This document shows, piece after piece, positions 43,171 to 51,292 of a stretch of DNA of 64,000 bases (position 1 is its first letter; each line of letters starts with the position of its first letter). A program made the position numbers and the translations under genes. This stretch comes from Dyadobacter sp. CY323. Its GTDB lineage: Bacteria > Bacteroidota > Bacteroidia > Cytophagales > Spirosomataceae. The notes beneath the pieces were generated by a model. It was not told where the DNA came from. It saw nothing but the letters and a program-made list of their open reading frames with translations, and searched no databases. The stretch covers positions 1 to 64,000 of the forward strand of contig NZ_JAJUXH010000016.1 of NCBI RefSeq assembly GCF_021390245.1, in the 5' to 3' direction.

Positions 43171-45627
43171 TTATTCTTTGTAAAATACCCGCTTGACCCG
43201 GTCACCAATGCCGGTCAATATTTCGTAGGGGATGGTGTTGATATTTTTGGCGATCTCGGTAATCGGGATTTCTTTCCCAAAAACGATCACTTCATCCCCT
43301 TCTTCCACCTGGGCGTCGGTTACATCCACCATCGTCATATCCATACAGATGTTACCGATTGTAGGACAAAGTATGCCATTTACGGAAACCCGGCCGATCC
43401 CATTTCCCAAACCGCGGTCGTACCCATCAGCATACCCGATGGCCAGAGTCGCAATGGCTGAATCGTGGTCCACAACTCCTTTGCGGCTGTAACCCACCGT
43501 TTCGCCGGACGAAAGGTATTTGATCTGAGAAACGATGGTTTTCAAAGTCCCGACAGATTGGAGTGACCGCTGATCCTGCCCCGTAGCTTCCACGCCATAA
43601 AGTCCAATTCCCAATCTCACCATATTCAGCCTGTAATCAGGAAAACGAACGATCCCGGCAGAATTTAAAATGTGCTTGATGGTGGAGTAACCCAGCGTTT
43701 GTTCGATTAATGCCGCACCATCGGTAAACTGCTTGTACTGACTTTTCGAAAATTCATTATGAACGCCCTCGTCTGCGCCGACCAGATGGGAAAAAATGCT
43801 CGCTACCTGAATGGACGGATTTCGCTGTAACTGATCCAGAAGCCAGGGATAATCGTCCCGAACAAACCCCAGCCGGTGCATGCCGGTATCCAGTTTCAAA
43901 TGGATTTTCGGCGCATTTGGACCGTCATTTTTTGTTTTCACATAATTCACCCAGTCCATGAAAACCCGGCGGCTGTAAACCTCAGGTTCCAGCCTGTGTT
44001 TCCAGATCAGATCAAATGCGGAAACAGTCGCATTCATCACCATAATCGGTAATGTAATGCCATTTTGGCGAAGCATGACACCTTCATCCGTATAAGCAAC
44101 TCCCAGATAATCAACACGATGGTATTGAAGCAAAGAAGCCACTTCTGAACTGCCGCTTCCATAGGCAAATGCTTTTACCATGGCCATGATCTTTGTTTGC
44201 TGACCAATTTTCGAGCGGTAGTAATTGAGGTTGTGGACTAATGCATCGAGGTTGATTTCCAGTACGGTACCGTGGGCCTTTTGCTGAATACGCTGAACTA
44301 TTTTCTCAAAAGAAAAAGGCCGGGCGCCTTTGACAAGTACCACACTATCCGTAAGCGTATGAAATGCAAATTCTTTCAGGAATGTATCCGTATCCGAGAA
44401 AAACGAGTGTTCAGCAAGATCAAAAAGTTCGGACTGGCTGCTGACCTGCGGACCAATTCCAATCAGTTGATTTACTCCTTTTTCCTTTAATAGTTTGGAA
44501 ACAATCAGGTATAGTTCCTGAGGTGTCTGGCCGGTTTGCAGCACGTCCGACAAGATTACCGTCTTTTTCTGGCGTTGTTCCTGCTGTGAAAGGAAGTTCA
44601 ATGCCATGGAAAGCCCCTGAATATCATTATTATAAGCGTCGTTGATCACATAACAGTGATTAATGCCCTCTTTTAGTTCCAGTCGCATCGAAACCGGTTT
44701 CAAAAGCAGTATCCGATCTTGTACGGTTGCTGCATTCAAACCAAAATCAAGCATGAAAACAATGCAATGTGTCAGGTTTTCGAGAGAAGCTTCGTCGCGG
44801 AATGCAGTTTCAAAAGTATGATTACCAAATTTCCCTTTCAGCGAAATCGCCGCTTTTTCACCCGTTAACTCATAACTAACCTGAACATTCGCACCGGAAT
44901 TCGCCGCTCCCCAGCTAACTGTTTCGAGGAAAGGATTTACTGGTCTGAGGATCAGGCTTATCTCTGCATCAATATCTTTATAATCTTTCCGGTAAATGAG
45001 TTTTTTGACTTTGGTAAAAAGACGCAGCTTTTCGGTGATCTTTTGCTTCCGGCTTTTAAATCCATCATCATGTGCGGAACCGATGTTGGTGAAAATCCCG
45101 AGGGTAGGCTGCATTACAGGCTGTAGATATTCCATTTCGTGCGCCTGCGAAATCCCGGCTTCAAAAATTCCCAGGGTATGTTCAGCGCCCATGTTCCAGA
45201 CTGATAATGGAACCCCGATCTGCGAATTATAACTCTTGGGGCTAGCAACAATGCGTTGCCCGGGAGCCAGAAGTTGCACCAGCCATTCTTTCACGATTGT
45301 CTTTCCATTACTTCCCGCAATGCCTACTACCGGAATGCTGAACTGTTTTCTTTTTTCCGTCACCAGCTTTTGCAGGGCTCGAATGCTCGACGGTACGATT
45401 TGGATTTTTGCATCCGTCCAGGCCGCAGTCTCCTGCCGATTTTTTTCCACCCAGTCCGCATCTTCTACGACAAATGTCCGGACACCTTGCGCGTACAAAT
45501 CCTGGATGAATTGATGACCATCGTGCCTTTCACCTTTAATGGCGAAAAATATACTTTGTTCTGGAAATGAAACTTGACGGCTATCGGTAAGAAGGTGAGC
45601 AGTTTGCGGTAAGGAACCTACATCCAT
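43171..45627 (-). CDS. murF-alr: MurF-alanine racemase fusion (UDP-MurNAc-tripeptide D-Ala-D-Ala ligase / Alr)
   Basis: 818 residues from the ATG at 45627, which overlaps the corA stop by 10 nt (translational coupling); an earlier in-frame start lies deep within corA. The N-terminal half is MurF: TDSRQVSFPEQSIFFAIKG, the ATP-binding GIAGSNGKT (103-110), and NDAYNNDIQGL. The C-terminal half is alanine racemase: LEINLDALVHNL, the PLP lysine in MAMVKAFAYGSG (about residue 485), GMHRLGF, and the catalytic Tyr in VGYSRKG, ending with the GEEI/YEILTGIGDRVKRVF block. It supplies D-alanine and joins D-Ala-D-Ala to the peptidoglycan precursor. This fusion is characteristic of Bacteroidota. Confidence 0.96.
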   Translation of the reverse strand: MDVGSLPQTAHLLTDSRQVSFPEQSIFFAIKGERHDGHQFIQDLYAQGVRTFVVEDADWVEKNRQETAAWTDAKIQIVPSSIRALQKLVTEKRKQFSIPVVGIAGSNGKTIVKEWLVQLLAPGQRIVASPKSYNSQIGVPLSVWNMGAEHTLGIFEAGISQAHEMEYLQPVMQPTLGIFTNIGSAHDDGFKSRKQKITEKLRLFTKVKKLIYRKDYKDIDAEISLILRPVNPFLETVSWGAANSGANVQVSYELTGEKAAISLKGKFGNHTFETAFRDEASLENLTHCIVFMLDFGLNAATVQDRILLLKPVSMRLELKEGINHCYVINDAYNNDIQGLSMALNFLSQQEQRQKKTVILSDVLQTGQTPQELYLIVSKLLKEKGVNQLIGIGPQVSSQSELFDLAEHSFFSDTDTFLKEFAFHTLTDSVVLVKGARPFSFEKIVQRIQQKAHGTVLEINLDALVHNLNYYRSKIGQQTKIMAMVKAFAYGSGSSEVASLLQYHRVDYLGVAYTDEGVMLRQNGITLPIMVMNATVSAFDLIWKHRLEPEVYSRRVFMDWVNYVKTKNDGPNAPKIHLKLDTGMHRLGFVRDDYPWLLDQLQRNPSIQVASIFSHLVGADEGVHNEFSKSQYKQFTDGAALIEQTLGYSTIKHILNSAGIVRFPDYRLNMVRLGIGLYGVEATGQDQRSLQSVGTLKTIVSQIKYLSSGETVGYSRKGVVDHDSAIATLAIGYADGYDRGLGNGIGRVSVNGILCPTIGNICMDMTMVDVTDAQVEEGDEVIVFGKEIPITEIAKNINTIPYEILTGIGDRVKRVFYKE

Positions 45628-46748
45628 TTTTTTGACTTGAAATAAAATATCATCCCGATGGTAACGACGACCATCAGTCCCCAGACGTAAAAGTAGCCAT
45701 AATGCCACTTTAGTTCGGGCATATAGTCAAAATTCATTCCGTAAATACCGACTATGAATGTGAGTGGCATGAACACCGCAGAGAAAATTGTGAGCGTTTT
45801 CATGACCGAATTCATCCGGTTGCTCATCGTGGATAAATGCACATCTGCAAGGCTGGCGACGAGTTCCCGGTACGAATCGATGGTGTCCAAAACCTGCATT
45901 ACATGGTCATACAGATCGCGGTAGTAGGGGATTGCTTCTTTGCTGATCTGAAAATTATCTTCCCGGAGCATCTGGTTGATCATATCCCGCAGTGGCCATA
46001 TCACGCGCCGGGCCATAGTAAGCTCCCGTTTCAGGCTATACAGGTCTTTGAGGGATAAATCCTCTGCACCCGTGATGATCTGATCCTCAGCCTGGTCGAG
46101 ACTGTCGCCGAACTTTTCGAGAATGATAAAGTAATTGTCAACCACCACATCCAGCAATGCAAACAGCAGGTAATCCGGGCCATTTCGCCGGGTTTTGCCG
46201 ACCGACGCTGCGAGCCGGTTCAATACCGGTTCAAAAATGTCATTACTCAGCTCTTCCTGAAAGGAAAGCAGGTAATTGTTGCCCAAAACAAAGCTCACAT
46301 GCTCCGCAGAAATGCAAATGGGCGATTCTGTCTCTACGTGCAACATTTTGAGCGTCACGAACAAATGCCCGGTATCGTACATTTCGAGCTTGGGTTTATG
46401 CTCGGTATTGACAACATCTTCCAGCAGGAGCGGATGAAGTTTATAAAGCTTCCCCAGTTTTTCAATTAATTCAATTTCATGGATCCCATCGATGTCCAGC
46501 CAGGTAATGATGTTTTCATCCGGCGACGCAGGAATGCAATCCGCGAGAGACTTTACTTTTTCGTCGCGAAACACTTTGTCGTTATACTGGATCCTCCGCG
46601 CCTGGGTTTTAAGCGCAATCTCCGGACCAATGTAAGTCAGCGTACCCGGGGAAGTCAGCAGGTTCCGACGTTTGTAGCGCTTTGACCTGCTGATGATCGG
46701 TTCCGGTTTTTTCGGCCCCGAAGGCTGGATGTTGTCTTTCTGATCCAA
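45618..46748 (-). CDS. corA: CorA magnesium/cobalt transporter
   Basis: 376 residues. Pentameric Mg2+/Co2+/Ni2+ channel of the inner membrane. A large cytoplasmic N-terminal alpha/beta domain (WLDIDGIHEIELIEKLGKLYKLHPLLLEDVVN) is followed by a long stalk helix and two C-terminal membrane helices with the signature GMN (337-339, in VGIYGMNFDYMPEL). The second helix ends KSKKWM with the basic tail. It lies 9 nt downstream of the universal stress gene and overlaps murF/alr, so the three genes form an operon. Confidence 0.95.
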   Translation of the reverse strand: MDQKDNIQPSGPKKPEPIISRSKRYKRRNLLTSPGTLTYIGPEIALKTQARRIQYNDKVFRDEKVKSLADCIPASPDENIITWLDIDGIHEIELIEKLGKLYKLHPLLLEDVVNTEHKPKLEMYDTGHLFVTLKMLHVETESPICISAEHVSFVLGNNYLLSFQEELSNDIFEPVLNRLAASVGKTRRNGPDYLLFALLDVVVDNYFIILEKFGDSLDQAEDQIITGAEDLSLKDLYSLKRELTMARRVIWPLRDMINQMLREDNFQISKEAIPYYRDLYDHVMQVLDTIDSYRELVASLADVHLSTMSNRMNSVMKTLTIFSAVFMPLTFIVGIYGMNFDYMPELKWHYGYFYVWGLMVVVTIGMIFYFKSKKWM

Positions 46749-46757
46749 AACGAAAGG

Positions 46758-47609
46758 TTACTTAAGATGAAAAACAAGCAGCGGAACGTGTGTATCGATG
46801 ATCAACTTCCTCGTCACGCTCGGATTGATCAGGAATTCTTCGATGAAAGAACGCTCGCGTGACGACATGATCAGTAATTCCGCCCGCACCTCGTCGCAGT
46901 AATCTTCAATCCCATCCAACACATGTTTTGCTTTTTTGACTACGATCTGCCCCTCGGAAATGTCAAATGCGCCTTTTATATCATCGATATATTGGTTATC
47001 CGGCTGAATATCAGGCTGAGAATCGGAATGGATTTTTAATAGGGTAAGACTTGCGCCCAAACGGTTCATCAGCACAAATACTTCTCTCAGGATATCCTGC
47101 TCATCGTATTCAAACTGAGTGGCATATACGACCTTGCTGAACTTTCCCGGATTGATCTGAGGCGGGATCACAAGTACCGGGCAGGTAGCATGGAGGGCAA
47201 TGTGAGTTGCCGAACTTCCGATCAGCTTGTCCAGAAAACCGCCGGTGCCGGTGCGGCCGATCACGACCATCGATGGGTTGTGTTCTTTGATTGCCTCATC
47301 CACAGCCGAATTTACACTGCCGAATGCCCATATGGACTTTGCCCGGTATCCCTCAGCCACAAGCGTGTCAGTAAACTGATCCAGTTTTTTCTGAAATTCT
47401 TCTTCCAGTTCGCCCGTCATGGTTAAAAAATCAGAACCTCCGATGTTGGGTAATACATTTCCTGGCGTCAGGTTTACGTCGGCGATGTAGGGTTGGTATG
47501 CGTGCAGGACAAGTAATTCTGAACTTTCTTTATCGGCAATGATTTTGGCGGCTGCAAGCGCGCGTTCCGCGTTTTCGGAGAAATCAATCGGAATAAGTAT
47601 GCGGTTCAT
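46758..47609 (-). CDS. Universal stress protein, tandem UspA domains
   Basis: 283 residues with two UspA repeats: ILIPIDFSENAERALAAAKIIA with the nucleotide-binding signature VVIGRTGTGGFLDKLIGSSATHIALHATCPVLVIP in the first, and a second, more divergent, copy from about 156 to 283 that keeps only the SSRERSFIEEFLINPSVTRKLIIDTHVPLLVF end. The first domain is of the ATP-binding type (G-x2-G-x9-G-[S/T]). It is first in an operon with corA and murF/alr. The role in stress survival is family knowledge only. Confidence 0.9.
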   Translation of the reverse strand: MNRILIPIDFSENAERALAAAKIIADKESSELLVLHAYQPYIADVNLTPGNVLPNIGGSDFLTMTGELEEEFQKKLDQFTDTLVAEGYRAKSIWAFGSVNSAVDEAIKEHNPSMVVIGRTGTGGFLDKLIGSSATHIALHATCPVLVIPPQINPGKFSKVVYATQFEYDEQDILREVFVLMNRLGASLTLLKIHSDSQPDIQPDNQYIDDIKGAFDISEGQIVVKKAKHVLDGIEDYCDEVRAELLIMSSRERSFIEEFLINPSVTRKLIIDTHVPLLVFHLK

Positions 47610-47950
47610 ATCGGGTAGGTGATTGCGTTTGATTGATTTCCGAACATATCGATTTTAGGTGCTGAAACCAAGGATTTTGGTCAGGCTTTTGAGAAATTCG
47701 GCGAACATAACAGTAATTTAAAATGGATTGACAAATTTTGTGCCGTGTTACCCATTGTATCTTTCACAACTCAAAAACCATTGTTTATTCTAAAAAGTAA
47801 AGGTTGTTTAATATATTCATTCAATAATTATCTGTTGAACATATATTAAATTTTGTATTTGGCTCGGCTACCAATCATCGCGATAGTTGGCCTTCAGTTG
47901 ATTTTTTATAAGTTTACTATCACAAACTGATCCTCATCCTGATTCTTTAT
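47610..47950. other. 341-nt divergent intergenic region between usp and the symporter
   Basis: No coding potential is apparent. It is AT-rich around 47780-47860, and a near-consensus TTAAATTTTGTATTTGG stretch (about 47846-47862) lies about 90 nt before the symporter ATG, but no exact TAnnTTTG box was found. It must hold both divergent promoters. Nothing else recognised. Confidence 0.5.
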
Positions 47951-49342
47951 ATGAAGAGCAAAATTACCATCATCAACTTTGTACTGATTACCATTGCGGC
48001 TATCGCCACGGTTTTAAATGCTTACGATGTCATCGCCATCTCTGATCCGGTTCTGGTAGGGCTTCGCTGGTTAGCGTTGGCCGGGCTTATCGTATTTGCG
48101 TTTTTCAAAAAAAACCTGACTACCTCGATCCTGATCTCCATGCTGATCGGTACTGAGATCGGTTATGATTTCCCGAAAATGGGGACTGAGCTGCATTTCC
48201 TGCGACAGATATTTTTACAGATGATCAAAACGGTGATCGCTCCATTGCTTTTCGCGACACTGGTAACGGGTATCGCCGGCCATTCGGATCTGAAACAAGT
48301 GGGCCGGATGGGCTGGAAATCACTTTTGTATTTTGAGGTAGTAACCACATTTGCATTGCTGATCGGTCTGTTTTTTGCGAACTGGTTTAAGCCGGGCGTT
48401 GGCATTATCCCTCCTGAAACATTGAATGCGGCGCTTCCGAAAGTAGCTGAGCAAACCTGGCAGGATATTGTGCTGCATTCATTTCCGGAAAATATAGCGA
48501 AGTCGATTTACCACGGAGAGGTGTTGCAGATCGTCGTTTTCAGCGTGCTTTTCGGCATTAGTCTGGCTTTGTTACCGAGTGTGAAGAAAGAAAAATTTGT
48601 CCATGGCGTCGAGCTTCTGGCTGAGGTGATGTTCAAACTAACCAAACTCATCATGTATTTCGCGCCGATCGGAGTAGGTGCAGCGATCGCAGAAACGGTG
48701 GGGCACATGGGTATTGACGTTTTGAAGAACCTTGCATTGCTTTTGGCTACGTTATATTGCGCATTGATCGTTTTCATTCTCATTGTTTTTATTCCGATTG
48801 CATTGTTCGCCCGGATCCCGGTAATCAAGTTTGCCAAAGCCATTTTCGAGCCGGTATCGATTGCTTTTGCTACCACGAGCTCAGAATCTGCATTGCCGAA
48901 AGCGATGGAGAAAATGGAGAAATTCGGTGTTCCGAGGCAGATCGTTTCGTTTGTAATGCCGACAGGTTATAGCTTCAACCTCGACGGTTCCACGCTTTAT
49001 CTGGCACTCGCTACCGTATTCGTGGCCCAGGCTACCGGCACCGAAATGTCGATCGGGCAGCAATTGACGATGGTTTTATTGTTAATGTTAACCAGTAAAG
49101 GTGTCGCAGGTATTCCCCGCGCCACGCTGGTGATCTTACTTGGCGCGATCGCGAATTTTGGAATGCCCGAATGGCCGGTACTTTTGATTATGGGTATTGA
49201 TGAACTAATGGACATGGCCCGGACTTCGGTAAATGTGACCGGTAACTGCCTGGCTACTGCGGTAATCGCTCGCTGGGAAGGTGAGCTGGATGATGAGAAA
49301 ATGCACAATTCGGATTTGGTACAAGACGATGCGGTTGTTTAG
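47951..49342 (+). CDS. Dicarboxylate/amino acid:cation symporter (DAACS family)
   Basis: 463 residues. GltP/GltT/DctA-type secondary transporter of the inner membrane, moving glutamate, aspartate or C4-dicarboxylates with Na+ or H+. About eight membrane helices with re-entrant hairpins: FATTSSESALPKAMEKMEKFGV (hairpin 1), the conserved PTGYSFNLDGSTLYLALATVFVAQA, LTSKGVAGIPRATLVIL (hairpin 2) and DELMDMARTSVNVTGNCLATAVIARWE. An N-terminal extension with two additional hydrophobic stretches (about 5-50) makes it slightly longer than GltP. The heptamer repeat region starts two bases after its stop codon. Confidence 0.94.
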   Translation: MKSKITIINFVLITIAAIATVLNAYDVIAISDPVLVGLRWLALAGLIVFAFFKKNLTTSILISMLIGTEIGYDFPKMGTELHFLRQIFLQMIKTVIAPLLFATLVTGIAGHSDLKQVGRMGWKSLLYFEVVTTFALLIGLFFANWFKPGVGIIPPETLNAALPKVAEQTWQDIVLHSFPENIAKSIYHGEVLQIVVFSVLFGISLALLPSVKKEKFVHGVELLAEVMFKLTKLIMYFAPIGVGAAIAETVGHMGIDVLKNLALLLATLYCALIVFILIVFIPIALFARIPVIKFAKAIFEPVSIAFATTSSESALPKAMEKMEKFGVPRQIVSFVMPTGYSFNLDGSTLYLALATVFVAQATGTEMSIGQQLTMVLLLMLTSKGVAGIPRATLVILLGAIANFGMPEWPVLLIMGIDELMDMARTSVNVTGNCLATAVIARWEGELDDEKMHNSDLVQDDAVV

Positions 49343-49666
49343 GTGTGGGATGTGAGATGTAAAATGTAAAATGTAAAATGTAAAATGTAAAATGTAAGAT
49401 GTAAGATGTGGGATGTGAGATGTGAGATGTGAGAAGGCTTATAGACGGCTAAATTAATCTTGCCTTTTTATGTTTCACATCTCACCTTTCACCTTTCACA
49501 TCTAACCTTTAACATCTCACCTTTCACATTTAACATCTCACCTTTCACATCTCACACCTCACACCTCACACATCTCGCATCTCACACATCTCACATCTCA
49601 CCTTTCACCTTTCACCTTTCACATTTAACATCTCACACCTCACACCTTTCACCCTTTCCATCAATC
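49343..49666. repeat. Inverted heptamer-repeat intergenic region
   Basis: The left arm has twelve consecutive heptamers GTRRRAT (49345-49428: GTGGGAT, GTGAGAT, GTAAAAT x5, GTAAGAT x2, GTGGGAT, GTGAGAT x2). After a ~43-nt spacer with a short AAGGC/GCCTT stem, the right arm (49472-49655) carries more than twenty heptamers such as ATCTCAC, CTTTCAC, ATCTAAC, ATTTAAC and ACCTCAC, with two 9-nt exceptions. Several right-arm units are exact reverse complements of left-arm units (GTGAGAT/ATCTCAC), so the two arms can pair imperfectly over a long stretch. The array fills the space between symporter and reductase genes. Confidence 0.92.
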
Positions 49667-50023
49667 ATGATAACCGTTTACGGAATACCTAATTGCGATA
49701 CCATTAAAAAAGCCCGGACCTGGCTGGAAAAGAACCACATTGAATACACTTTCTACGATTACCGGAAGGAAAGTATCAGCACCGATAAAGTTAAAAAGTG
49801 GTTCAAAGTTTTTCCCTGGGAGAAAGTGATTAACAAGGCTTCCACCACCTGGAAAGAACTTTCAGACGAAGAAAAGCTGGCGGTGACCGACGAAAAATCA
49901 GCCGCTAAACTCGCTGTGGCGCATACCACTGTCATTAAACGTCCGGTAATTGAAGATGCATCCGGAAAAGCGGTTACACTTGGATTTTCCGAGAAAATCT
50001 ACGAAGAGACTTTTCTTAAATAG
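49667..50023 (+). CDS. ArsC/Spx-family reductase (YffB-like)
   Basis: 118 residues from the ATG at 49667. An in-frame upstream start (TTG 49460) would add 69 residues translated wholly from the heptamer repeats and is rejected. Thioredoxin-fold ArsC family: TVYGIPNCDTIKKARTWLEKNHIEYTFYDYRKE with the single Cys at position 9, and KRPVIEDASGKAVTLGFSEKIYEE containing the cis-Pro region. The single-Cys CDT motif fits the YffB/Spx-like branch rather than true arsenate reductase. Convergent with, and overlapping by 8 nt, the methyltransferase gene. Confidence 0.9.
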   Translation: MITVYGIPNCDTIKKARTWLEKNHIEYTFYDYRKESISTDKVKKWFKVFPWEKVINKASTTWKELSDEEKLAVTDEKSAAKLAVAHTTVIKRPVIEDASGKAVTLGFSEKIYEETFLK

Positions 50024-51215
50024 CAGGCTTTACCGTCACGATAACCACTTTTGAGTTGTCGGCGAGGGTGGTGGCGAACAGATAGTAATCACCACCTTCC
50101 CTTAATTTCCATTTCTTTCTCAGATCCTCCGTTTTTGCGGGGAAGTTGCGGGTGGTAAGATTGGCTTTATCGCCGCCAATGTATTTTGAAATTTCCTTCA
50201 TATCCGGTTTGCAAACGGCGACGATTTTAAACGAACGTCCGGGAAAATGTTCGGCCAGGTTTTCGGAAGTATAAAGCTGACTGTTCACAGCCAGTTTATT
50301 CATATTATATCTTTTACAAATGGTTTTAAATGCACCTGCTTTTAAAACTGCTGCATGCGGCTCGTAGAGATAATGCGCAGGGTCTGAATAAGTAGCAATC
50401 GCATTTCGTTCCGTTTCCCGGTTAAAATCAAGCGATTTAAATGCTGAACCTTTTTCATCCAGAATGCGGACGTGAATGGTAAAATCTTCGGATTGATGAT
50501 CCCGGTCTAAAACAAAAAGCAATTCCTTGCATTCCTGCTCATAACCGATCACATGTACTTCTTTCAGATTCTCCAGTTCCCTCGATGCCAGATCAATGTC
50601 CAGCAATGGAGAAGTTTTTAATAAAATATGGGGTGCATGTGCAAACAAAAGCTTTTGATTTGAAACTACATCCGGCGTACAATCCGACAGAAGTACTACC
50701 TTTTCCCGCTGCTCATTTCTCCGCGCCGGATCGGCGTAAATCCAGTCAGCGACAATGCTATTTTCCTGCAATGCGACGAGTGAATCCAATGCGTGAACCT
50801 GAATGTTATCTGCAGCAAGCTGCCGGAAATTATAATGAGCGGTTTCGGCAACTACTTCCTGCATTTCGAAATAATGCGCCTTATTGAATTTTTGACTCAT
50901 ATAAAAGCAATCGACGCCCATTCCGCCGGTAATGTCAATGAGAGTTTGCCCGGAAACCAAACTTGCCTTGTAAAGAGCTGTGGCTTCCGACGAGCATTGT
51001 TCTACCGACAGTGCGGGAGGGAAGATCAGTTTTTCATTGGCATACCAGTCGGGCAGCTTCTTTGCCGCTTTTTGCCGTGATAATATCTGACCGGCGAGCT
51101 TCTTGATATCCAATCCTTTAAACTGATTGGCTTTTAGTATCAGCTGACTTGCCTGCTCGTGTCGGTGGTTTCTGATAAATGCGATCTCCGCTTCTGAGAG
51201 GCTGGTTTCTTCCAT
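50016..51215 (-). CDS. Class I SAM-dependent methyltransferase with THUMP-like domain
   Basis: 399 residues from the ATG at 51215; a start 18 nt upstream (51233) would be only 2 nt from the -7 box. A methyltransferase core has LIDITGGMGVDCFYMSQKF (SAM-binding glycine motif), HYFEMQEVVAETAHYNF, and the WIYADPARRNEQREKVVLLSDCTPDV segment, where the ADPARR tetrad replaces the NPPY of many rRNA/DNA methylases. The C-terminal ~100 residues correspond to the THUMP-like domain. The target is probably RNA, but this is not established. Confidence 0.86.
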   Translation of the reverse strand: MEETSLSEAEIAFIRNHRHEQASQLILKANQFKGLDIKKLAGQILSRQKAAKKLPDWYANEKLIFPPALSVEQCSSEATALYKASLVSGQTLIDITGGMGVDCFYMSQKFNKAHYFEMQEVVAETAHYNFRQLAADNIQVHALDSLVALQENSIVADWIYADPARRNEQREKVVLLSDCTPDVVSNQKLLFAHAPHILLKTSPLLDIDLASRELENLKEVHVIGYEQECKELLFVLDRDHQSEDFTIHVRILDEKGSAFKSLDFNRETERNAIATYSDPAHYLYEPHAAVLKAGAFKTICKRYNMNKLAVNSQLYTSENLAEHFPGRSFKIVAVCKPDMKEISKYIGGDKANLTTRNFPAKTEDLRKKWKLREGGDYYLFATTLADNSKVVIVTVKPAI

Positions 51216-51235
51216 TTCAATTCTTTTATCCAAAC

Positions 51236-51243
51236 CAAAATTA
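51236..51243 (-). promoter_or_regulatory. -7 promoter box of the methyltransferase gene
   Basis: TAATTTTG on the minus strand, 20 nt before the ATG at 51215. This spacing (20-27 nt in other genes here) decides the start. Confidence 0.55.
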
Positions 51244-51292
51244 TAACTTGTCCTCCAATTTCCTGTTTCCCTAAGTTAACCTTTAATTTATC

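Noticed and set aside
45628..45708. Longer start of MurF-Alr
   Set aside because: Would be translated from corA coding sequence; the ATG at 45627 begins right at the MurF homology.
49460..49666. 69-residue N-terminal extension of the ArsC-like protein
   Set aside because: Composed wholly of the heptamer array with a TTG start; the conserved family N terminus begins at 49667.
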